NCBI GenBank assembly: GCA_902496845.1
Contig: CABVCJ010000015.1
Coordinates: 1-34,650 of the forward strand
Source: an uncultured Collinsella sp.
GTDB lineage: Bacteria; Actinomycetota; Coriobacteriia; Coriobacteriales; Coriobacteriaceae
Direction of reading: 5' to 3'
Length of the DNA stretch: 34,650 nt
The notes beneath the pieces are model-generated. The model did no database searches, was not told where the DNA came from, and saw only the letters and a list, made by a program, of their open reading frames with translations. Shown in pieces: positions 28,795-34,650 of this stretch (position 1 is the stretch's first letter; every line of letters begins with the position of its first letter). The translations under genes were made by a program, and so were the position numbers.

Positions 28795-30794
28795 TATGCG
28801 AACTGGCTCAGATAGAGGTCGGCGTAGGCACCCTCGGCAGCCAGCAGCTCCTTATGCGTGCCCTGCTCGATAATGTTGCCGTGATCCATGACCAAGATCA
28901 GGTCGGCGTCCACGATCGTCGACAGGCGGTGCGCGATCACAAAGCTCGTGCGCCCGCGCATGAGCGCGTCCATGGCACGACCGATGGCAAGCTCGGTACG
29001 CGTATCCACGCTTGAGGTCGCCTCGTCCAGGATGAGAATCGCCGGGTTATTGAGCAGCACGCGTGCGATGGTCAGCAGCTGACGCTGGCCCTGGCTGATG
29101 CTTTCGGCATCGTTGGCCACGCGCGTGTCATAGCCCTGCGGCATGGTGCGCACAAAGAAGTCGACCTGCGCGGCGCGCGCAGCCGCCACGATCTCCTCAC
29201 GCGTCGCCTCGGGACAGCCGTAGGCGATGTTTTCGGCAATCGTGCCATCGAACAGCCAGGCGTCCTGCAGCACCATGCCAAACTGCTGCCGTAGCTCGCC
29301 GCGGTCCATGCGGCTCGTATCCACGCCGTCGAGCGTAATACGCCCGCCGTCAATCTCGTAGAAGCGCATGAGCAGGTTGATGAGCGTCGTCTTGCCCGCG
29401 CCCGTGGTTCCCACCACGGCAATCTTCTGGCCCGGCTCGGCGGTAAACGACACGTCGTGCATAAGCGGCTTGTCGGGCGAATAACCAAAGCGCACGTGCT
29501 CAAAGGAGACGCGACCCTCAACGCGACCCGGCAGCTTGGCGGCCTCGTCCGGCAGCGGATCGGCCTCCATCTCGGGCTCATCGAGCAGGTCGAACACGCG
29601 CTCCGCACTCGCCAACGCGCTCTGCAGCGAGTTGAAGGTAAACGACAGCTGCGTCATGGGTTCGGACGCCTCGTAGATAAACTGGAAGAACGCCTGGAAC
29701 ACGCCGACGGTCATGTGACCGGCAACCAGCATGCTGCAGCCCACCAGCGCGATCACGATCTGCGCCAAACGGCCGATAAAGCGCACCGCAGGGCCGACGG
29801 CATTGATCATAAAGTCGGCCTTGGCACTCACGCGTGCCAGCTCGCCCGAGGCCTGGTGCACCTCGGCAGAACTTTGGCGTTCGCGGTTAAACGCGCGGAT
29901 CACCAGACGGCCCGAATAGCCTTCCTCGACCGCACTCGTAATCTTGGACACCCACTCCTGGCGCTCGCCCGTCACATCGTGTGTGCGGCGCGAGACGACC
30001 TTCGTCACCAGCAGCGACAGTGCCGTAAAGAACAGAAAGACGAGCGTAAGCTGCACGCTGAACACGAACATCACGCTCACAGCACCAACAACCGTGCCGA
30101 TCGACACGAGCAGCTGCAGCAATCCGCGCTGCATGCTCTCGGACATCTTGTCCAGGTCGTTGGTCGCGCGGCTGACGACCTCGCCGGGACGATGCGCGTC
30201 AAAATAGGCGAGCGGCAGACGGTTGAGCTTTTGCGCGATGCGGTTGCGCAGGCGCAGATTGAGACGCTCAGCGACGCTCGACATCAAAAAGCTCTGGAGC
30301 GCATAGAACGAGGCAGCGGCAGTCCAGATCATAAAGTAGACGAAAATGGTCTTGCCGCAGTTCTCCCAGGTGATGCTGAAAGTGGTGTCGTTGGCAAACG
30401 CCACCTGAATGTGGCCCCACAGCTCATCGATCACGCGGGCGCTATATGCCGGCGCGGCGGTGTTAAAGATGACATAGAACACAATGCTCGCGAACACGAT
30501 ATAGAAGCGCCAATGGTCGCCGGCAGCCTCACTCCACAGGCGGCGCACCGTCGCCCAGGTATCCCGAGGCGTCTCGTCCTCGTCTTCGTCGTCCACGTCG
30601 CGCATACGCTCTGCCTCGGCGCGGGCGCGCTCGTCCTCGGCACGTTCGTTTTCCTCGTAGAGCGCTTGGCGGCGAGCCTCGCGCTCCGCCGCCTTGGCGG
30701 CTTCGTCCAGGTCGGGCGCGACGCCCGTCTCCTCGACTGTCTCTACAACCGCAGCGCCATCGACGATGCCCTGCTTCTTGAGCTCCTCGGTCAT
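28794..30794 (-). CDS. ABC exporter half-transporter with acidic N-terminal extension (pair 2, subunit B)
   Basis: 666 aa from ATG 30794, which has GGGAGG 8 bases upstream; a GTG at 30803 would overlap the preceding gene. Residues about 25-78 form a charged Glu/Arg/Ala-rich extension (predicted coiled coil then DDEDEDE) before the six-helix membrane domain, unlike the partner or pair 1. The ATPase domain has Walker A GTTGAGKTT near residue 461, a degenerate signature ISQGQRQ near 564 and Walker B LILDEATSS near 584 with the catalytic Glu. Together with the upstream gene, separated by a single base, it forms a heterodimeric exporter with one canonical site. It is cotranscribed with a MarR regulator, which suggests inducible export of a toxic compound. 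Cargo unknown. Confidence 0.9.
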   Translation of the reverse strand: MTEELKKQGIVDGAAVVETVEETGVAPDLDEAAKAAEREARRQALYEENERAEDERARAEAERMRDVDDEDEDETPRDTWATVRRLWSEAAGDHWRFYIVFASIVFYVIFNTAAPAYSARVIDELWGHIQVAFANDTTFSITWENCGKTIFVYFMIWTAAASFYALQSFLMSSVAERLNLRLRNRIAQKLNRLPLAYFDAHRPGEVVSRATNDLDKMSESMQRGLLQLLVSIGTVVGAVSVMFVFSVQLTLVFLFFTALSLLVTKVVSRRTHDVTGERQEWVSKITSAVEEGYSGRLVIRAFNRERQSSAEVHQASGELARVSAKADFMINAVGPAVRFIGRLAQIVIALVGCSMLVAGHMTVGVFQAFFQFIYEASEPMTQLSFTFNSLQSALASAERVFDLLDEPEMEADPLPDEAAKLPGRVEGRVSFEHVRFGYSPDKPLMHDVSFTAEPGQKIAVVGTTGAGKTTLINLLMRFYEIDGGRITLDGVDTSRMDRGELRQQFGMVLQDAWLFDGTIAENIAYGCPEATREEIVAAARAAQVDFFVRTMPQGYDTRVANDAESISQGQRQLLTIARVLLNNPAILILDEATSSVDTRTELAIGRAMDALMRGRTSFVIAHRLSTIVDADLILVMDHGNIIEQGTHKELLAAEGAYADLYLSQFA

Positions 30795-30795
30795 G

Positions 30796-32532
30796 CTACT
30801 CACCTCCCTTCATCTGCGATTCCGCGATTGCGCGGTACACCTCGCAGGTTTCCATGAGCTCGTCGTGCGTGCCTAGGCCCACGATCTCGCCGTCTTTGAG
30901 CACCACGATCTGATCGGCATGCAAAATAGTCGAGATGCGCTGGGCGATGATGAGCACCGCGGCATCGCACGTCTCGTCCTGCAGCGCATGGCGCAGTGCC
31001 GCATCGGTCTTAAAGTCCAGGGCCGAAAAACTGTCGTCGAAGATATATAGATCGGCATGCTTCATGAGTGCGCGGGCAATCGCCAGGCGCTGGCGCTGAC
31101 CACCCGAGAAGTTCGTGCCGCCCTGGGCCACCGGCGTATCGAGCCCCTGGGGCTGGTCGAGCACAAAGGTGCTCTGGGCAACCTCCAGCGCATGGAGCAT
31201 GTCAGCCTCAGTCGCGTCTTCGTTGCCAAAGCGCAGGTTGCTCGCCACCGTACCCGAGAACAGCCATGCCTTCTGCGGCACATAGGCGATACGCCCGCGG
31301 ATGTCGTCTTGCGAAAGGTCGCGCAGATCGATGCCATTCAGGCGAATGGCGCCCTTCGTGGCATCGTGGAAGCGAAGCAAGAGCTTGGCCACCGTCGACT
31401 TGCCCGAACCCGTCGAGCCTACAATCGCCGTGGTCTGGCTACGGCGACAGGCAAAGCTCAGGTCGCACAGGGTATCCTCGTCGGCATCGTCAAAACGGAA
31501 CGACATGTGGTCGAACACGGCCACCGCGTCGGCACCGTCAACAGACTCCGCCGCGCACGTGTCCAGCGTGCGCTTGCCGTCCACGATGCTCGGCTCAATC
31601 TCCAACACCTGCTGCGCACGGTTCAGGCATGCGGCGGCGCGTGGGAGCGTCAGAATCACCATCTGCGCCGTCATCACAAAGAACAGGATCAGGATCGCGT
31701 ACTCCAGCACGGCCGAGATGCTACCGATTTGCATGGCGTGGACGCCCACGCGGTTGCCGCCCACCCACAGCACCGCCACCTCGGCGATATTCATCAAAAA
31801 GAAGCTGGAGCTGTCGAGACCCACAAACAGGTGGTTGACCTTGATGGCATTGGCCGCGTAATCGCTAAACACCTCGTCCAGGCGCTGCTCCTCGTGGCGC
31901 TCCTTGTTAAATGCGCGGATGACGCGCACGCCCACGATGTTCTCGCGCAGCACCACGTTCATGCGGTCGATAAAGCTCTGCAGGCGCATAAAGATCGGCG
32001 CGGCGTTGGCAACGGTAAAGACCGCCGCCACCAGCACGATCGCAACCACCACGCCCAGCAGCGTACCCATGGCGGGATCGATGAACCAAGCAAAAATGAT
32101 GCCTGCCACGGCCAAGAACGGCACCGGCAGCACCAGCTGAATCGTCTGAAGGACAGCTTGCTGAATCACGTTGATGTCGTTGAGCGAGCGCGTGATCATC
32201 GAACCCGTGCCAAAGCGCTCAAAGTCGCTGGCGGACAGCTCGAGCGACTTGTCGTACACGGCATTGCGGATATCGCAGGCCACGTTGGCGGCCAGGCGCG
32301 CCGAAAGATAGCAGCCCAGCACCGTGCCGCCGCTGGCCATGCCGGTCGCGATAAGCATGTACAGGCCGTTGCGTAATATATAGTCGACATCACCCGTGGT
32401 AATACCGGTGTTGACCATGTTCGCCAGCATCGTGGGAACCAACAGCGTACCGACGTTATCTATCAGCACCGCAAACAGCGTCACCGCAATCAGACCGCGG
32501 TACGGCCTCATAAACCTCATTAAGAGTCGCAT
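30796..32532 (-). CDS. ABC exporter half-transporter, degenerate Walker B (pair 2, subunit A)
   Basis: A 578-aa exporter subunit. ATG 32532 has GAGGGGG just upstream and overlaps the end of marR by 13 bp. Membrane segments start at residue 15 (YRGLIAVTLFAVLIDNVGTL). Walker A GSTGSGKST lies near residue 371, canonical signature FSGGQRQ near 473 and Walker B YIFDDSFSALD near 493, with Asp in place of the catalytic Glu. Its stop lies 1 bp before the partner start (TAG-C-ATG). Mirrored degeneration with its partner matches that in pair 1, so both pairs are the same architectural class of heterodimeric exporter. Confidence 0.9.
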   Translation of the reverse strand: MRLLMRFMRPYRGLIAVTLFAVLIDNVGTLLVPTMLANMVNTGITTGDVDYILRNGLYMLIATGMASGGTVLGCYLSARLAANVACDIRNAVYDKSLELSASDFERFGTGSMITRSLNDINVIQQAVLQTIQLVLPVPFLAVAGIIFAWFIDPAMGTLLGVVVAIVLVAAVFTVANAAPIFMRLQSFIDRMNVVLRENIVGVRVIRAFNKERHEEQRLDEVFSDYAANAIKVNHLFVGLDSSSFFLMNIAEVAVLWVGGNRVGVHAMQIGSISAVLEYAILILFFVMTAQMVILTLPRAAACLNRAQQVLEIEPSIVDGKRTLDTCAAESVDGADAVAVFDHMSFRFDDADEDTLCDLSFACRRSQTTAIVGSTGSGKSTVAKLLLRFHDATKGAIRLNGIDLRDLSQDDIRGRIAYVPQKAWLFSGTVASNLRFGNEDATEADMLHALEVAQSTFVLDQPQGLDTPVAQGGTNFSGGQRQRLAIARALMKHADLYIFDDSFSALDFKTDAALRHALQDETCDAAVLIIAQRISTILHADQIVVLKDGEIVGLGTHDELMETCEVYRAIAESQMKGGE

Positions 32533-33020
32533 GCGTCCCCCTCGCCCTTATCGTCAGTCTCGTTCTCGGCGGCCACTTGCCGTTTAAATGCCTCGCACTC
32601 TTCGTTAAGAACATGGGAGAACTTACCGACCAAGCGCATGATCTCGCACTGTTCCCACGGCTCGAGCGCCTCGAATGCCTGTTGCTCGGCTTTTTGCGCC
32701 GGCAACGCGTAGCGCTTGGCAAACCGCACGCCTTCTTCGGTCAGTCGTACAACCTTGTTTTTACGACTGCCCTCGGCAAACTCCAACGTCGCAAGCCCTC
32801 GCGCCCTAAGCGTTTTAATCGCCGAATTGATGGTCTGTTTGCTGTAGAACCATTCACTCGTCAGCCGACTCACGGCAACGCTTCCGCCCGCTGCACTCGT
32901 GTCGACGAGCATCCAGTAGGCGCAGTCCGAAAGGCCGCAGGCGCGCGAGAACTCCGAATAGATATGGTCGAGTCCATTGAGCAACCGATCGAAGTCGACC
33001 AGCGTAACCGCACTATTCAT
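32520..33020 (-). CDS. MarR-family transcriptional regulator
   Basis: A 166-aa winged-helix regulator. ATG 33020 with a weak GGTGGGAT upstream. The helix-turn-helix and wing are VSRLTSEWFYSKQTINSAIKTLRARGLATLEF followed by GSRKNKVVRLTEEG (residues about 50-95), typical of MarR. Its end overlaps the ABC exporter gene, so it is the first gene of a three-gene operon and probably controls it. Two TAGTC/GGTC...GGAC repeats in its promoter are candidate autoregulatory sites. Inducer unknown. It differs from some MarR relatives by an acidic C-terminal tail (NETDDKGEGD). Confidence 0.9.
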   Translation of the reverse strand: MNSAVTLVDFDRLLNGLDHIYSEFSRACGLSDCAYWMLVDTSAAGGSVAVSRLTSEWFYSKQTINSAIKTLRARGLATLEFAEGSRKNKVVRLTEEGVRFAKRYALPAQKAEQQAFEALEPWEQCEIMRLVGKFSHVLNEECEAFKRQVAAENETDDKGEGDACDS

Positions 33021-33038
33021 CTATCCCACCATTCAATT

Positions 33039-33096
33039 GTCCGATTTTTGACCAATTATGTGTCTCTAGATTAGTCCGAGTTTTGACTATCGTCAA
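33039..33096 (-). promoter_or_regulatory. Promoter and candidate operators of the marR-ABC operon
   Basis: On the minus strand TTGACG (33091-33096) and TAATCT (33068-33073) are separated by 17 bp. The spacer and -10 edge hold TAGTCAAAACTCGGACTA, a TAGTC-N8-GACTA palindrome. A second copy, TGGTCAAAAATCGGACA, lies 35 bp downstream at 33038-33054, beyond the expected start point. Both are well placed for repression by the adjacent MarR protein. Confidence 0.6.
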
Positions 33097-33139
33097 CAGG
33101 CTCTCCGCAAATGCGTGCATTTTTATGGCCTATCGGCAG

Positions 33140-33175
33140 AAAAAGACCGCCGGCGCGGGGGCGGCGCCAGCGGTC
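33140..33175 (-). terminator. Intrinsic terminator of the 96-aa protein gene
   Basis: On the minus strand GACCGCTGGCGC pairs with GCGCCGGCGGTC, followed by TTTTTC. It lies about 27 bp after the stop at 33202. Confidence 0.9.
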
Positions 33176-33201
33176 ACGTGAAAATCGGGTTTTATTGCCT
33201 G

Positions 33202-33492
33202 TTAAGCGGCGACGGCCTCATAGACCGTAGCGCCCGAGAAGCTGTCATGCAGGCTCTTGCCGGCAATCCACGGCAGCTCGACGACCTCGCAGACCGTGTT
33301 GACCAACTCAGAACAGTCAGTAAAGTGGCCCTTGTCGTTGAGGGCCTCGCAATCCTGAACACGCCAATAGCCATCGGTGTGCGTGATGTAGTACTCGTGA
33401 TCGTTGATCGACACGAAAGCGCGCGTCTTGGAACGCAGCAGCTTCAGAAATCCTTCGAAATCGGTCTCGACGACATCTCCAGCCTGGAACAT
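33202..33492 (-). CDS. Hypothetical 96-aa protein
   Basis: ATG 33492 has a strong AGGAGG 7 bases upstream and a strong terminator follows, so this is a genuine monocistronic gene. The sequence (MFQAGDVVETDFEGFLK ... HDSFSGATVYEAVAA) has no signal peptide or membrane segment. It is acidic, with alternating beta-like strands (AFVSINDHEYYIT, GYWRVQDC) and a probable helix (CSELVNTVCEVVE). I do not recognise the family. Four cysteines are spread out and do not form a clear metal site. The upstream region contains the perfect palindrome AACCTTTATCAAAGGTT. It lies between the marR operon and a nitroreductase, with no functional hint. Confidence 0.8.
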   Translation of the reverse strand: MFQAGDVVETDFEGFLKLLRSKTRAFVSINDHEYYITHTDGYWRVQDCEALNDKGHFTDCSELVNTVCEVVELPWIAGKSLHDSFSGATVYEAVAA

Positions 33493-33555
33493 GATGTTAC
33501 CTCCTGGCCCGGCGCCACCACGGCGCATTGATAAACGTTGGTACTCCTTTAGTAA

Positions 33556-33572
33556 AACCTTTATCAAAGGTT
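33556..33572. promoter_or_regulatory. Palindrome upstream of the 96-aa protein gene
   Basis: AACCTTTATCAAAGGTT has perfect 7-bp arms around ATC, 64 bp before the ATG. It could be an operator or a small hairpin in the leader. Confidence 0.4.
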
Positions 33573-33646
33573 ATGCGTTCGTCATTTAGGCAAGTGGTAA
33601 AAAACCGCAGGGTAGACGGGATAAAACGTTTAACCATCCCATTTGT

Positions 33647-33675
33647 TTGTCACATTCTGAAAGTACTTTTATGCA
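33647..33675 (+). promoter_or_regulatory. Candidate promoter of the nitroreductase gene
   Basis: TTGTCA (33647-33652), a 17-bp spacer and TATGCA (33670-33675). The spacer contains the palindrome AAAGTACTTT (33660-33669), whose AGTACT core also occurs in the palindrome before the flavodoxin-like gene (17252-17261). Confidence 0.35.
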
Positions 33676-33786
33676 AACCTACTTTCCCAATTGGAATCTA
33701 TCCTTTTGGCCGGGCAATTGACCGTCTATCGTTTGAGCCCGACGGGTATGAACGGGGCATCTGCAACGCCACCGCAAGGAGACACC

Positions 33787-34308
33787 ATGGAGACTATCGA
33801 AGCACTCATTCACCGCCGCAGCTGCCGCAACTACAGCGATCGTCCCGTCGAGGCCGAAAAGCTTGCACGTATTATCGAAGCCGGCCAATATGCACCGAGC
33901 GGCATGGGCCGCCAGCCGGTGACGTTTGTCGCCGTCACCGACCCCGCGACCGTCGAGCGTCTCTCGCAGCTCAACGCGCAAGTCATGGGCAGCAACAGCG
34001 ACCCCTTCTATGGCGCCAAGACCGTTGTGGTGGTGCTGGTTGACCGCAGCGTGCCCACACATCTGGAAGACGGCTCGCTCGCCATGGGCAACCTGCTCAA
34101 CGCTGCCTATGCGCTGGGCGTTGATTCGTGCTGGATTCATCGCGCCCACGAGGTTTTCGATTCGCCCGAGGGCCTGGAGCTACTGGCCAGTTGGGGTCTA
34201 CCCGCCGACGGCAGTCTGCGCGGTGTCGGTCACTGCATTCTGGGCTATGCCGAGGACACGCTGCCCGAGCCCAAACCCCGCCGCGACAACGTGGTCTACG
34301 TCAAGTAG
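33787..34308 (+). CDS. Nitroreductase-family FMN oxidoreductase
   Basis: A 173-aa protein; ATG 33787 has AAGGAGA 5 bases upstream. N-terminal IEALIHRRSCRNYSDRPVE is the standard nitroreductase FMN-phosphate motif (R-R-S-x-R). QYAPSGMGRQPVTFVAV is the second FMN-contacting region, and GNLLNAAYALGVDSCWIHRAHEVF the central helix with the usual G-(V/L)-x-(S/T)-C-W. The C-terminal GHCILGYAEDTLPEPKPR is typical of the family. The length is at the short end for NfsB-like enzymes, matching the small NADH-dependent group found in anaerobes. The natural substrate cannot be told from the sequence. Monocistronic; a REP-like hairpin follows. Confidence 0.9.
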   Translation: METIEALIHRRSCRNYSDRPVEAEKLARIIEAGQYAPSGMGRQPVTFVAVTDPATVERLSQLNAQVMGSNSDPFYGAKTVVVVLVDRSVPTHLEDGSLAMGNLLNAAYALGVDSCWIHRAHEVFDSPEGLELLASWGLPADGSLRGVGHCILGYAEDTLPEPKPRRDNVVYVK

Positions 34309-34326
34309 CGCAGGAGTGTCCCAAAC

Positions 34327-34361
34327 TGCCGGCAGAAAAGGAACGTCCCCTTCTGCCGGCA
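34327..34361. repeat. REP-like hairpin between convergent genes
   Basis: TGCCGGCAGAA (34327-34337) pairs with TTCTGCCGGCA (34351-34361), extended inside by AAGG/CCCTT. It sits between the nitroreductase stop and the stop of the partial gene on the minus strand, and could end transcription from both sides. There is no T-tract. Confidence 0.65.
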
Positions 34362-34363
34362 AG

Positions 34364-34650
34364 CTATGTTGATATTTGAGTTGTCGTCGTTTCGTTCGTC
34401 TGGGCCGTTTCGGCTTCGCTGCCTTGTTCGTCCTCGTCCTTTTGCGCATCGGCGATGGTGGAGGCCGCCGCGACGATACCGCGCTGGGGCGCAACGCCCG
34501 TCTGGGTCTGTGCGCCCTCGACAACTTCTGTGCCTGCATGCGCGAGCTCGGGCGATTTAAACATTGCGTCCAAGTTGGCGCCACCGCCGGCATATCCGAG
34601 CGCAGCGAGCGCGATGACGATCACTGCAACGGCGGCCACGATCGGCACGT
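34364..34650 (-). CDS. Partial gene for a small membrane-anchored or secreted protein
   Basis: The frame is open to the right edge, so the true start may lie beyond it; a GTG at 34648 is the only visible candidate in the window. The visible ~95 residues begin with a hydrophobic segment (PIVAAVAVIVIALAALGYAGGGA), continue through a polar region (LAHAGTEVVEGAQTQTG) and end in an acidic, Gln/Thr-rich tail (QGSEAETAQTNETTTTQIST). The layout fits a lipid- or membrane-anchored protein of low complexity. No family recognised. Confidence 0.55.
   Translation of the reverse strand, partial: VPIVAAVAVIVIALAALGYAGGGANLDAMFKSPELAHAGTEVVEGAQTQTGVAPQRGIVAAASTIADAQKDEDEQGSEAETAQTNETTTTQIST

Overview
The window looks like a chromosomal segment of a high-GC, host-associated actinobacterium of the class Coriobacteriia, most likely Collinsella. 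This is inferred from gene content (SipW/TasA-type surface operon, LPxTG-like anchored proteins, paired ABC exporters, DedA, LemA), GC-rich codon use and abundant REP-like hairpins. No 16S gene or other decisive taxonomic marker is present.

Left third (1-15168), cell surface. A 1,374-aa sortase-type surface protein (595-4719) is followed by a six-gene minus-strand operon reading from 14302 down to 5461: a SipW-type signal peptidase, a TasA-like major subunit, a second TasA-like subunit, a 1,827-1,831-aa secreted adhesin with InlB-type B-repeats, a third TasA-like subunit and a small LAATG-anchored protein. Genes 2-6 overlap or nearly touch, apart from one hairpin-containing gap after the likely major subunit. 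A C10 homopolymer lies about 300 bp upstream of the operon. The natural reading is a signal-peptidase-dependent extracellular fibre or matrix that displays a large adhesin, possibly phase-variable.

Two linked repeat families punctuate this region. One is tandem arrays of ~61-62-bp units, each unit a hairpin (152-508, 4806-5256, 14702-14966). The other is a ~160-bp nested long hairpin (1-75 partial, 5299-5460, 15009-15168). Stem sequences of the nested hairpin differ between copies yet stay paired, and two copies begin exactly at the TAG stop codon of the neighbouring gene.

Middle (15169-23851). A membrane protein and a TetR regulator share a GTGAAC-N3-GTTCAY operator. Next come a flavodoxin-like protein, a heterodimeric ABC exporter (17317-21051), the SRP RNA gene, a 440-bp stretch of stacked inverted repeats, and a TadA-glycerate kinase fusion gene divergent from tRNA-Ser(UGA).

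Right third (23855-34650). A second TetR regulator is divergent from lemA. A cluster of terminators and inverted repeats precedes ilvE (branched-chain aminotransferase). Then come a DedA membrane protein divergent from cysE (serine acetyltransferase), a marR-ABC-ABC operon with a candidate autoregulatory operator, a 96-aa protein of unknown function, a nitroreductase, and the 3' part of a gene running off the right edge.

All calls are from reading the sequence by eye. No database searches or structure calculations were run.
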